The notes under the pieces were generated by a model. That model had not been told where the DNA came from. It made no database searches and saw only the letters and a list, made by a program, of their open reading frames with translations. Positions 22,179-30,544 of a DNA stretch of 41,400 bases are shown in pieces. Made by a program: the position numbers and the translations under genes. Source of the DNA: Elusimicrobiaceae bacterium (lineage in GTDB: Bacteria > Elusimicrobiota > Elusimicrobia > Elusimicrobiales > Elusimicrobiaceae); NCBI GenBank assembly GCA_017528825.1, contig JAFXOI010000020.1, positions 1 to 41,400 on the forward strand, written 5' to 3'. How positions within the stretch are numbered: the first letter of the stretch is position 1; each line of letters begins with the position of its first letter.

Positions 22179-25100
22179 ATGGGGAGCCATCTGTTTTCCA
22201 TGTTTTCTAAAGAAAATCAATTGCCTGAGAAAATAAAATCTTTTCTGGAGATGCTCACTTGGTTACCGGTACCGGTAACCTTGGTGGATGCCGACGGGAA
22301 AGTAATCGGCATCAATACTCGCATGGAACAGTTAATCGGATTTACCAGTGAGCAAATTGCCGGCCAGCCACTCTCTAAATATGGGCTGGTTTGGGCAGAT
22401 GTGCAAGCCTTATTAAAAGCTTCCGCTACCGATAAAATCATTCGGGAAATTGTCACACGCGACATGGAAAGTTTGCACGTGAGCGTCGGTGCTACCCGCG
22501 TGCCGGATAGCCCGTACACCTTACTTACCTTTGAAGACGTGCCGGATTACCGCAAAACAATCGGAGAGAAACAGTTTTTACAATCTATTGTCTCGCATTA
22601 TCCTTTTGCCGTTATGGTGCAAGATGCTTACGGCGTGTGCCGTGCTTGGAATGACAAGATGACACAGCTGTTTCACGTTTCTTCCGCCGATGCTGTAGGA
22701 AGAAAAGTGTCGGAACTCATGCCGGTAGAATTGTCTAAAATACTGGGGATCTTGGACCATGAGGTATTGCAACAACAGCAAAGTTATCTCTCCCGTAACA
22801 TGAGTTTTCGCAAGCCAAACGGAGAAGAAGTGGCTTTAGCGGTAAGTAAAGTGCCTATGCTCAAGTCAGACCGCGTGGCTTCCATTCTGACCGTTTTTGA
22901 AGATATCACATCGCGCCACGCACAAGAAATCGAATTGGTGCAAACCCGTAATTTATTGCAAGCTATTTTGGATAATGTTCCGTTAGGCATTTATACCCGC
23001 ACTGCCGAAGGCCGCATGACGTATTATAACAAACAGAGCATGAAGGTGCTGGGAGTTTCAAATACGCAATACGTTACCACTCCGCACCCCAATCAGAAAT
23101 TATCTGATGTGCGCGGATATGCCAGCCGTGAGAAGGCCATTTTGGAAGAGGGAAAATTAAAAGAATATCCGGATGAAATTTTTGTGGATCAACAGGGAAA
23201 TGAGAAAGTGATTCATATGATTAAAGCTCCGTTGATGCATGCCGGTCCGGAACCGCTCGTGCTTAGTATTGTAGAAGATGTGACCCAAAAACGGGAACAG
23301 GAACGCAAGCTGATGCGTGCCAATGCCTTTTTAACCGCTATCGTAGAAAATATGCCGGTGGGATTGTATGCCCGCGATAAAGACGGGAAAATGTTGCTGA
23401 GCAATAAAAAGAGCGAAGAAATTTTCCACGATAAAAACGATCAGTTGGATGAGCGGGGGGCGGCCGCGCATGAAACAGAAGATCAAATTCGCGAGTATTT
23501 GAAACGCGAAACGGATTTGTTAGAAAGCGGCCAAATCTTGGATATCGCCGAAGAGCCTTATATGACGGAAACCGGCGAGTGGATTTCGTTGCATATCGTG
23601 AAGGTGCCTGTTTCTGATGTGGCGGGGCAATTTAGCTTCGTCATTACGATGGTGGAAGATATTACCAAACGTAAAGAACAGGAACGCAAACTGGCTAAAT
23701 TCAGTCAATTCCAACAAGCTGTTTTAGACAATGCGCCTTTAGCTATTTATGCCCGCAGTATGGACAAAACATGGACCTTTATCAATAAAAAAGCTAAAGA
23801 ACTCTTCCCGCAGGAAACTTTGTATTTAGATGAACATGACTTTTATAGCGAGCGAGAACGGAAAGTATTAGAAGAAGGAACTATTTTGGATATTCCGGAA
23901 GAGGAATATATTAATAGAAACAATGTAAGACTACTGCTCCACTTGATTAAAGTACCCGTAATGGATCAAGAAGGGCGTCCGTTCATGATGCTTTCTATTG
24001 CCGAAGATATTACGCAAAAGAAGCAACAAGAAAAAGAAATTCTGCAGAGCAAAAATTTCTTACAAAATATCGTAGACAATTTGCCGGTGGCCTTGTCTGT
24101 TAAAAAACCGGATGGTACCTATATTTTGTGGAATAAACGCAGTGAACAAATTTTTGGAGTGGCGGCTAATACCGTCATCGGTAAACAAGATTACCGTCAG
24201 GACATTACCAGAGAACAGCTGGACTTTGTGTTGGAGTCCGATAAGAAGGTGTTTAACAGCCATCGGGAGCTCAACATCGCCCAAGAGCTGATTTCTACCC
24301 CCAACGAAGGTGTGAAAATTATGCACACCGTCAAAACTCCTTTGTATAATTCTGACGGAGATGCCGATTATTTGCTCAATGTATCGGAAGATATTACGAG
24401 CAAGACCAAAATGGAACGCAAAATGCGGGAAGCGGGGGAGAAGAACTCTTTGCTAGTAGAAAATGTGCAAGAAGGAATTGTCATTTTAGAAGATCGGAAA
24501 ATTATTTATTCCAACCGCACCGCTTGCCAAATGTTAGGTGTATCTTCCTCTGAGGAATTAACGGATAAATTGTTAGCGGATTTCATTAGCCCGGATCATC
24601 AACCGATTGCGCGCGAAAAATACGAAGCGGTGGTCAATGGTTTGGAAGGGTCTCAAGAACCGTTACAATTGTATTTTGCCCGGCCCGATGGAGGCAGAAC
24701 GGAAGTGGAACTATCTGCTTTAGCTGAAAAGTATTTGGGCCGCCGTATTGTGTTGGTTTTCTTCCGAGATATGACACGCGCCAATAAGATGATGCGGGAA
24801 ATCCGCTCCGAGCGTGAAACTTTCAAAAATGCGTTTGAAAAAGCAGTTCACCCGATGTTGATTTTGAATTCTAAAGGATATATTCAGACCATGAACCAAT
24901 CTGCTCGGGAACTCTTTCACCTGCAAGAAAAAGATAAAGTGTTTTATCGTAATGTTTACATGCGCCCTATGTTGGCGCTGGAAACACGGCGGCAAATGTC
25001 CCAAGGGCAACCGACAGAAATGGATTGGGTGTTTGATTTCGATAAAGCAGCCGAGAAATTCCCCGGGCGTATTACCGGAGAAGGCAAACTGCCTTTACAT

Positions 25101-25190
25101 ATGAGCTTTGTGCCGTTTAACAAGCGAGATACTTCGGACGGTCAAGTATTGGCAGATTATTTGGTTACGCTACAAGTAAAACCTTCCTAA
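22179..25190 (+). CDS. Multi-PAS sensor protein without output domain
   Basis: This 1003-residue soluble protein has about eight PAS domains in tandem. Each begins with an F-L-x-x-I-V/L-D-N-x-P helix and a strand such as PLGIYTRTAEG, and most end with a LSIVEDVTQKREQE-type PAC strand and linker. Approximate domain starts are residues 20, 132, 262, 382, 508, 628, 752 and 868. The C-terminus (DYLVTLQVKPS) is itself a PAC strand; no histidine kinase, GGDEF, EAL or other output domain and no membrane segment follow. GAGGAG precedes ATG. It may be a scaffold or partner for a separate kinase. A terminator shared with the convergent pilin gene follows. Confidence 0.85.
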   Translation: MGSHLFSMFSKENQLPEKIKSFLEMLTWLPVPVTLVDADGKVIGINTRMEQLIGFTSEQIAGQPLSKYGLVWADVQALLKASATDKIIREIVTRDMESLHVSVGATRVPDSPYTLLTFEDVPDYRKTIGEKQFLQSIVSHYPFAVMVQDAYGVCRAWNDKMTQLFHVSSADAVGRKVSELMPVELSKILGILDHEVLQQQQSYLSRNMSFRKPNGEEVALAVSKVPMLKSDRVASILTVFEDITSRHAQEIELVQTRNLLQAILDNVPLGIYTRTAEGRMTYYNKQSMKVLGVSNTQYVTTPHPNQKLSDVRGYASREKAILEEGKLKEYPDEIFVDQQGNEKVIHMIKAPLMHAGPEPLVLSIVEDVTQKREQERKLMRANAFLTAIVENMPVGLYARDKDGKMLLSNKKSEEIFHDKNDQLDERGAAAHETEDQIREYLKRETDLLESGQILDIAEEPYMTETGEWISLHIVKVPVSDVAGQFSFVITMVEDITKRKEQERKLAKFSQFQQAVLDNAPLAIYARSMDKTWTFINKKAKELFPQETLYLDEHDFYSERERKVLEEGTILDIPEEEYINRNNVRLLLHLIKVPVMDQEGRPFMMLSIAEDITQKKQQEKEILQSKNFLQNIVDNLPVALSVKKPDGTYILWNKRSEQIFGVAANTVIGKQDYRQDITREQLDFVLESDKKVFNSHRELNIAQELISTPNEGVKIMHTVKTPLYNSDGDADYLLNVSEDITSKTKMERKMREAGEKNSLLVENVQEGIVILEDRKIIYSNRTACQMLGVSSSEELTDKLLADFISPDHQPIAREKYEAVVNGLEGSQEPLQLYFARPDGGRTEVELSALAEKYLGRRIVLVFFRDMTRANKMMREIRSERETFKNAFEKAVHPMLILNSKGYIQTMNQSARELFHLQEKDKVFYRNVYMRPMLALETRRQMSQGQPTEMDWVFDFDKAAEKFPGRITGEGKLPLHMSFVPFNKRDTSDGQVLADYLVTLQVKPS

Positions 25191-25196
25191 TAAAAC

Positions 25197-25224
25197 TCCC
25201 CCAATGCAAAGTTGGGGGATTTTT
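25197..25224. terminator. Bidirectional terminator between PAS and pilin genes
   Basis: CCCCCAA (25198-25204) pairs with TTGGGGG (25212-25218), with A-rich sequence on the left and ATTTTT on the right, so it serves both convergent genes. Confidence 0.8.
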
Positions 25225-25230
25225 GCAAGA

Positions 25231-26225
25231 TTAACATTTAGGCGCAGATGCGGAACAATATCCTTTTCCATAATCTTCACAAACCCTCCGTTTTTGTAAG
25301 TTACCGGTAAAAAACTACTATCTGCGGAACAAGCACCAGGTACATTTGCAATACATTTACCACCATCAATCGTGGTTCCAATACATCCATCACTGCGATT
25401 CGCGACACAAGCTCCTCCTTCATAGATTGTGGCATAAACACACGGAGCGGTACCACTACCCGGATTAGCTTCACATACTCCTCCATTATAAATTTTTGCA
25501 TAACTGCACGAACAGTATCCTGCATCTGACTTACATATTCCTCCATCATATACTTTCACAGATCTACACCCACCGTCAGTTGCTTCGCATATACCGCCTT
25601 CGTTAATGATCGGATTTGTCCAATCATTTTTGTACCCACACATCCCATTTGCATATGGCATACCCATAGCAGTACAGCGCGCTTCTTCACTCACATAACA
25701 TTGCCCCGTCGTATTGGCCCACGCACAGGGGCCGGGGTAATCTAATAAATATTTATCATAGCCGTTTTTACTGCCTGCCTTTTGTCCGGCTAATAGATTT
25801 TTACACAAGCGCTCCGCCCGGGCATCTCCGCTTTTGGCTTCACAAAACAAATAACTGTCCGGGTTTTTAAGTGCCATAGAAAGTCTTACATTCGGCAGGG
25901 TATCTAATTGTCCGGTAATGGTACTTTGACTGGCGGTTTTGGTATCTATACTATACTCGGCATCCGGCATAATATATTTATTATCTTGCGCTTCTCCGGG
26001 CAAAGATAAGACTAATGCACTAGTATCCTCTGCGTATGCTCCGTTTTCCATATAGGCGGCCGTTTGAGCGGTTTGTAATGCTTTGGCCGGGGCCAATAGG
26101 GTGCTCCAGCGGCTTTTGTCAATTGCGCCTTGATACATGGGGATAGCAATGGCTGATAAAACACCGATAATCAGTACGACTACTAGTAGTTCTACTAGGG
26201 TAAAGGCATGTTTGCTGTTTTGCAT
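25231..26225 (-). CDS. Cys-rich type IV pilin-like protein, frameshifted near its end
   Basis: This is a type IV pilin or pseudopilin. The prepilin signal HAFTLVELLVVVLIIGV has Ala instead of Gly at the cleavage site. Residues about 30-210 form the globular part; then about six repeats of some 20 residues with pattern G-G-x-C-x-A-x-x-x-x-G-C. The uninterrupted frame runs through the terminator to 25170, inside the PAS gene. Shifting frame at the GGG run (25284-25286; one more G needed) gives VCEDYGKGYCSASAPKC and a stop at 25231, matching the SNAPKC end of the homologue at 36209. AGGAG precedes ATG. The structured RNA at 26264-26484 lies immediately upstream. Confidence 0.85.
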
Positions 26226-26263
26226 ACTATTCTCCTTTTATTTCTGTTTTGGAAAATAGACGC

Positions 26264-26484
26264 AAAAAAACGGCCGTCCTATTTGAGCCTTTTCACCTAA
26301 TCCAAACAAAACAGCCGTGGTTTGCCGCGCCCGAAGGCGTGGCAAACACTCGGCAAGTATCCCTTTGGGAGCTACCCATTAAGATACTTGCCTGATAACG
26401 AGCTGTTTTTGGAGGTGAAAAGTGCCTTGGGGTTCCCCAAAGCTCTCCGCATTCCACATGCGGTTCCAAAAACAGATTAAATTG
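26264..26484 (-). ncRNA. Structured RNA, copy 2, leader of Cys-rich pilin gene
   Basis: Same fold as 8137-8359, read on the minus strand. P1 is 26475-26465 with 26413-26403 (11 perfect pairs), P2 26463-26458/26452-26447, P3 26442-26435/26432-26425, P4 26392-26383/26361-26352, P5 26347-26336/26331-26320, and P6 26318-26312/26276-26270, then six more T. The pseudoknot pairs plus-strand AGGTGAAAAG (26413-26422) with CTTTTCACCT (26289-26298). The first 20 bases of the two copies are identical, while P2, P4, P5 and the pseudoknot differ in sequence but stay paired. Only 38 nt, without a promoter, separate the U-run from the pilin ATG. Confidence 0.78.
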
Positions 26485-26494
26485 ATACTACGTA

Positions 26495-26522
26495 CCTAGT
26501 ATAACAAAATTTTTATACTAGG
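26495..26522 (-). promoter_or_regulatory. Promoter and operator-like inverted repeat of RNA copy 2
   Basis: CCTAGTATAA (26495-26504) and TTATACTAGG (26513-26522) are perfect 10-bp arms. The left arm contains a minus-strand TATACT (26503-26498) suitable as the -10 box for the RNA, whose conserved part begins 14 nt later. A regulator bound here would block transcription of the RNA and probably of the pilin. Confidence 0.5.
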
Positions 26523-26548
26523 GTGACAACAAGCCGCATTTCCAGCGA

Positions 26549-26968
26549 CTATTGATTAATTTCTTTTACTTCCACTTCAAAGGTTAATTCTTTGCCTGCC
26601 AGTGGGTGATTAAAGTCCAAGGTAATTTCTTGATCGGAAATTTCCTTCACAATAGCGCGGAAGGTATGTCCGGCATTGCTGGCTCCCACCATATCCCCTA
26701 TTTTGAGTTGATCTGCATTCATAATAGCGGTTTTAGGAACACGTTTGATAGCTTCTTCCAATACGGGACCGTATGCTTTTTCGGCGGCAATTTTTACAGT
26801 TTTTTTGTCGCCGACATTCATTTGTTCCAATACTTCTTCTAATCCTTTAATGATTTGTCCGGCACCGTGCGTATATTCCAGCGGACCCCGTCCGGCGGAA
26901 GTATCTTGTACTTTGCCGTCTACAGTTAAGGTATAATCAAATTTTACTTTTGCGCCTTTTTGAATCAT
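26549..26968 (-). CDS. FKBP-type peptidyl-prolyl isomerase, SlyD-like
   Basis: This 139-residue prolyl isomerase has the SlyD/FkpB layout: VKFDYTLTVDGKVQDTS, PLEYTHGAGQIIKGLEEVLEQM, then an inserted flap of about 50 residues (EEAIKRVPKTAIMNADQL...) and the closing strand FNHPLAGKELTFEVEVKEI. The His-rich metal-binding tail of E. coli SlyD is missing. It acts as a folding catalyst or chaperone, cytoplasmic since there is no signal. AGGAGA precedes ATG. It lies downstream of GMP reductase with its own -10 box in the gap. Confidence 0.9.
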   Translation of the reverse strand: MIQKGAKVKFDYTLTVDGKVQDTSAGRGPLEYTHGAGQIIKGLEEVLEQMNVGDKKTVKIAAEKAYGPVLEEAIKRVPKTAIMNADQLKIGDMVGASNAGHTFRAIVKEISDQEITLDFNHPLAGKELTFEVEVKEINQ

Positions 26969-27007
26969 GTTTTTCTCCTTTATCCGCTGGTCAGGGCGGT
27001 TTTTCCT

Positions 27008-27013
27008 ATTGTA
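27008..27013 (-). promoter_or_regulatory. Candidate -10 box for the FKBP gene
   Basis: Minus-strand TACAAT after TTTGT, just past the GMP reductase stop and about 40 nt before the FKBP start. A small CCGC/GCGG hairpin lies between. Confidence 0.4.
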
Positions 27014-27019
27014 ACAAAT

Positions 27020-28126
27020 TTAAGACTCACTCCCAAATATATTATTCAGCTGCCGGTTTACACGGTAAAAAGTGGCTCGTTTGGACATGTCTTTTAGCCG
27101 TTTAGATCCGATATAGGTCATGCAGCTGCGCAGTCCACCTAAAATCTGCAGTAAGGTAGGTTCAATCGGCCCGCGGAAAGGTATTTCCACCACTTTGCCT
27201 TCGCTGGCACGATATTTTTTCAAGCCACCGTAGTGGGCGTCCTGCGCATAGGCAGAGCTCATGCCGTAGAATTTCTTAAATTGTTTTTCTTCAATATGCA
27301 AAGCACAATGTTCTTTATCAATCATTTCTACTTCGGGGGTTTGATAATATTTGGTGGCTAGTTCTCCGTCACTTTCTTCGTGGCCGGCCAACATACCGCC
27401 CAACATAACAAAGTCCGCACCGGCACAGAAACTTTTGCAAATATCTCCCGGACACGTGCAGCCGCCGTCCGCACACACCATACCGCTTAGCCCATGGGTG
27501 GCATCTGCACACTCAATCACCGTAGAAAATTGCGGTCGGCCCACGCCGGTTAATTTGCGAGTTGTACAAACAGAACCGGGACCGATGCCTACTTTGACGA
27601 TATCGGCTCCGCTTAAAATTAAATCTTCGCACATATCACCGGTTACTACATTTCCGGCCATGATTAAACTATCCGGCCAAGCGGAGCGTACTTTTTTGAC
27701 ATAATCTACCAAATAAGGAGAGTATCCGTTGGCCACATCAATACAAATATTATGAACCAGTCCGGACTTCATAATGGTGCTTATCCGTTGAAAGTCCTCT
27801 TCCGAAACACCGGAACTGATAAAGAGTAAATCATTGGTTTTAAATTGCTTTAAATTTTCTTGTAAAAAGGTGATGATTTCATCGACTTGATAATGTTTAT
27901 GCAGGGCAGTAAAAAGATGATGTTTTTGCATCTCTTTGGCAATGGCAAAAGTACCGGTGGTGAACATATTAGATGCCACAATACCGGTCGCTTCAATGGA
28001 ACGGGGACACCACTTAAAGGAATACGTGCGTAATACATTTACTTGAGAGCGTGAGGCCAACATGGAACGTTTGGGACGTAATAATACATCACAATAATCT
28101 AACTGAATATCATCTTGAATTCGCAT
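27020..28126 (-). CDS. guaC: GMP reductase / IMP dehydrogenase family enzyme
   Basis: This 368-residue TIM-barrel enzyme converts GMP to IMP with NADPH if it is GuaC. The catalytic Cys loop is VGIGPGSVCTTRKLTGVG; LDYCDVLLRPKRS at the N-terminus, GMVCADGGCTCPGDICKSFC (phosphate site), and a flap near PFRGPIEPTLLQILGGLRS follow. There is no CBS domain pair, which with the length near 350 and the N-terminus favours GMP reductase over IMP dehydrogenase. AGGAGA precedes ATG, with a TATGAT -10 box at 28178-28173 (TGC extended). It is divergent from the pilin cluster. Confidence 0.88.
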   Translation of the reverse strand: MRIQDDIQLDYCDVLLRPKRSMLASRSQVNVLRTYSFKWCPRSIEATGIVASNMFTTGTFAIAKEMQKHHLFTALHKHYQVDEIITFLQENLKQFKTNDLLFISSGVSEEDFQRISTIMKSGLVHNICIDVANGYSPYLVDYVKKVRSAWPDSLIMAGNVVTGDMCEDLILSGADIVKVGIGPGSVCTTRKLTGVGRPQFSTVIECADATHGLSGMVCADGGCTCPGDICKSFCAGADFVMLGGMLAGHEESDGELATKYYQTPEVEMIDKEHCALHIEEKQFKKFYGMSSAYAQDAHYGGLKKYRASEGKVVEIPFRGPIEPTLLQILGGLRSCMTYIGSKRLKDMSKRATFYRVNRQLNNIFGSES

Positions 28127-28197
28127 AATCTCTCCTACATACTAAAATAAGTCATCAACAAGTCCGCTACATATCATAGCAAATTTGAAGCGAGGTA

Positions 28198-28226
28198 TTG
28201 GCAAATTGAAGGGATTAAGTTATAAT
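28198..28226 (+). promoter_or_regulatory. Promoter of the first pilin gene
   Basis: TTGGCA (28198-28203), 17-bp spacer, TATAAT (28221-28226): a near-ideal sigma-70 type promoter 36 nt before the pilin start. Confidence 0.75.
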
Positions 28227-28261
28227 GGAAAATAGGAAATATATTATTGGGAAGGGGAATT

Positions 28262-28741
28262 ATGTCTCAGAAAAATAGAAAAAAGGGTTTTACCTTGATA
28301 GAACTGTTAACAGTTGTGTTAATTATTGGTATTTTATCTGCTATTGCATTGCCACAATACCGGCGGTCAATAGAAAGAACGCGCGTGGCGGAAGCATTAT
28401 CTTTGCTACGTGCTATTTATGACTCTTGCGAGAGAAGAGCCTGGGAAAAACAATGGAATTCGTGCGAAGAGGCGATTAGCGAAGGGGAGATTACATTCCC
28501 TAAGTTAGACATTGCTGTAAAAGGGACTTACGCAGATGGTGATCTTACCCTCAATACGGAAAACTTTTCCTACAAATTATCAGAAAGTGGTGTTGCGGGA
28601 TTAAAAGCACAAGCTACAAAAGGAAACTATGCAGGAGCTGTAGTTAAGTTTAACGGACAAACATTTACTTGCCAAGCAGGTTCTTCCGGTGACGCAGCCA
28701 ATGCCTGTACAGCCTGGGGATCCAGTACGTGGAATAAATAA
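28262..28741 (+). CDS. Type IV pilin-like protein
   Basis: This 159-residue prepilin has a class III signal NRKKGFTLIELLTVVLIIGI cut between Gly and Phe, Glu at +5 and a long N-terminal helix ending LPQYRRSIERTRVAEAL. The globular domain (about 45-159) has a Cys pair near the C-terminus (QTFTCQAGSSGDAANACTAW), as in minor and major pilins. ATG at 28262 has AAGGGG upstream. It is followed 9 nt later by another pilin gene, and the three pilins 28262-29734 form one operon. Confidence 0.92.
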   Translation: MSQKNRKKGFTLIELLTVVLIIGILSAIALPQYRRSIERTRVAEALSLLRAIYDSCERRAWEKQWNSCEEAISEGEITFPKLDIAVKGTYADGDLTLNTENFSYKLSESGVAGLKAQATKGNYAGAVVKFNGQTFTCQAGSSGDAANACTAWGSSTWNK

Positions 28742-28750
28742 GGGGATATT

Positions 28751-29203
28751 ATGAATAAAAAAGGATTTACGTTGGTTGAAGTGTTGGTGGTAGTAGTCAT
28801 TATTGGTATTTTGTCGGCGGTTGCTTTACCGCAATACCGTAAAGTGATGGAAAAAGCTAGTTTTACCAAGGCAGAAGTGATGGCTAAGTCTTTGTATGAC
28901 TCCTGCGAGCGTATGGTAGCGGAGTGGGGCGTAGAAGAGTGGGGGGATATTAATTCTTCCGCACGTAAATTAGCCCGCTTGGATATTGGCGAAAATAGTT
29001 TATTACCTAATGGTTTCAGTATATCCGGGGAAACTATTACCGGGGCCGGATTTATCTACACATTGCGCAATTCCGGAGCTTGTTACGTAACCATTACTAA
29101 GCCATCCGGAGATGCCTATGCCGGGGTTTCCGTTGGATATAACGGGGCCAGTTTTTCTTGCAGTGGCAATGCAACAGCTTGCAATGTCTATGGTTTGGAC
29201 TAA
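28751..29203 (+). CDS. Type IV pilin-like protein
   Basis: This 150-residue prepilin has the signal NKKGFTLVEVLVVVVIIGIL, helix end LPQYRKVMEKASFTKAEV, and a C-terminal disulfide candidate (FSCSGNATACNVYG). It has the same general plan as its neighbours but a different globular domain, so the cluster supplies varied subunits. It is second in the three-gene pilin operon. Confidence 0.92.
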   Translation: MNKKGFTLVEVLVVVVIIGILSAVALPQYRKVMEKASFTKAEVMAKSLYDSCERMVAEWGVEEWGDINSSARKLARLDIGENSLLPNGFSISGETITGAGFIYTLRNSGACYVTITKPSGDAYAGVSVGYNGASFSCSGNATACNVYGLD

Positions 29204-29212
29204 GGAGTATAT

Positions 29213-29734
29213 ATGAAAAATAATAAAAATGGTTTTACTCTCATTGAGATTCTGGTAGCTGTTTTAATTATGATTATTTTGGTCACAATGGCGGTGCCAA
29301 TGTATGAGAAGGCTATTGAAAAATCCCGTGTGGCGGAAGTAAGTACCACTTTGAAAAAGATTGGGGATTCCAAGTTGCGGATTATGGATCAGATGAACTT
29401 AGCTAATTTTCATGGGGGTGCCAGTAATGATTTCAACATGAAATCTCTGGACGTAGAAATGCCTACTAGTAATGAATTTACCTATTCGTTGTATCCGGAG
29501 AGTTATCCCAATGCTGTTTGCGCGGTGCGGGCAAAAGGAGAATATCAGGGCACTGTCTTTTTGTACTTAGGGGATGCTGCCGCGGACTATTGTGATTGTT
29601 CTACTTCGCACAGTAGCGGTAGCGTGTGCCATGAATATTGCTTGCGCAGTACGAAAGTGTTTTGCGGCGGTACACACTGTGAAGAATATGGTATGGATAA
29701 TTTCTCAGTCGGAACGTGTAATACAAGCAATTAA
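29213..29734 (+). CDS. Type IV pilin-like protein, more diverged
   Basis: This 173-residue prepilin has the signal NKNGFTLIEILVAVLIMIIL; the helix (VTMAVPMYEKAIEKSRVAEV) departs from the SAIALPQY consensus of the others. The C-terminal third has about seven Cys (DYCDCSTSHSSGSVCHEYCL and more), suggesting several disulfides. It is third in the operon; its stop overlaps the convergent ankyrin gene by 4 nt. Confidence 0.9.
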   Translation: MKNNKNGFTLIEILVAVLIMIILVTMAVPMYEKAIEKSRVAEVSTTLKKIGDSKLRIMDQMNLANFHGGASNDFNMKSLDVEMPTSNEFTYSLYPESYPNAVCAVRAKGEYQGTVFLYLGDAAADYCDCSTSHSSGSVCHEYCLRSTKVFCGGTHCEEYGMDNFSVGTCNTSN

Positions 29735-30453
29735 TAGGAATTTTTATTGCCCGCAAGACAATTTTTCAGATAGATATCTTGCAGTAAATCATACATCGGC
29801 GCCGGAGCTATTTCCGGTGCCGATTTTCCTTCGTAAGTTTGGCAAACATTAGCTTTGTACTTTAATAACAGTTGTACGATTGCCGGACTTTGCAATTCCG
29901 TAACAGCATAATAAAGCGCATCGGTTTTCCATTGAGTCTGCAAATTGGGGTTGGCTCCTCTTTTCAGTAAATATTTTATGAGGGTTTCCCGGTCTTTTTC
30001 TGTTTTGAAATCGGCCAGTATTGCCATGATAAGAGCGGTGGTTTTTGTGTCTGTGAGATGATTGATGTCCGCGCCGGCTCGTATTAAGCGGGCTGCTGAT
30101 TCCGCATGTCCATCTCGCACGGCAATAAACAAGGGCGTCCATTGGCGGCTGTTTTCTATGTTTACATCCAATCTTTGATTGATTAAATAAGAGATTAATT
30201 TTTCATTACCGCTAGAAGCGGCGGCTTGTAACGGATCAAAATCCATATTTTCGTAATGGCGAGCCGGGTCATTAAAATAAAGCACATAGTTCAGAGGGGC
30301 TCCCTCTTCCAAAAGATTTTTTACGCCGATTAAATCGCCCTCGTAGGCGGCAGCAATAAGTTCTTCTCCCAATTGGGCCTGATGGGCTTTGCGGTAGCCG
30401 ATGGCTAATATAGACACCAAAATGATTAAAAGAAAAATAATTAATTTCTTCAT
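29731..30453 (-). CDS. Membrane-anchored ankyrin-repeat protein
   Basis: The product is 240 residues. One N-terminal membrane segment (LIIFLLIILVSILAIGY) is followed by about five ankyrin repeats: LIAAAYEGDLIGVKNLLEEG, PLQAAASSGNEKLISYLINQ, TPLFIAVRDGHAESAARLIR, TALIMAILADFKTEKDRETL and ALYYAVTELQSPAIVQLLLK. Ankyrin repeats bind other proteins; here they would lie outside the cytoplasmic membrane. Its position inside the pilin cluster, on the opposite strand, does not show a partner. The start codon is 6 nt from a TACAAT box. Confidence 0.88.
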   Translation of the reverse strand: MKKLIIFLLIILVSILAIGYRKAHQAQLGEELIAAAYEGDLIGVKNLLEEGAPLNYVLYFNDPARHYENMDFDPLQAAASSGNEKLISYLINQRLDVNIENSRQWTPLFIAVRDGHAESAARLIRAGADINHLTDTKTTALIMAILADFKTEKDRETLIKYLLKRGANPNLQTQWKTDALYYAVTELQSPAIVQLLLKYKANVCQTYEGKSAPEIAPAPMYDLLQDIYLKNCLAGNKNSY

Positions 30454-30459
30454 GTGTCT

Positions 30460-30465
30460 ATTGTA
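30460..30465 (-). promoter_or_regulatory. -10 box giving a leaderless ankyrin mRNA
   Basis: Minus-strand TACAAT preceded by TGC, ending 6 nt before ATG at 30453. Confidence 0.55.
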
Positions 30466-30479
30466 GCAAAATGTAAAAG

Positions 30480-30508
30480 TTGATTTCTGGGGTTTTTTCA
30501 GCTATACT
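30480..30508 (+). promoter_or_regulatory. Promoter of the pilin gene at 30545
   Basis: TTGATT (30480-30485), 17-bp spacer, TATACT (30503-30508). AAGGAGG lies before the ATG. Confidence 0.65.
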
Positions 30509-30544
30509 ACAAAGAAGTACCCTTTTTGATAATAAGGAGGAATT

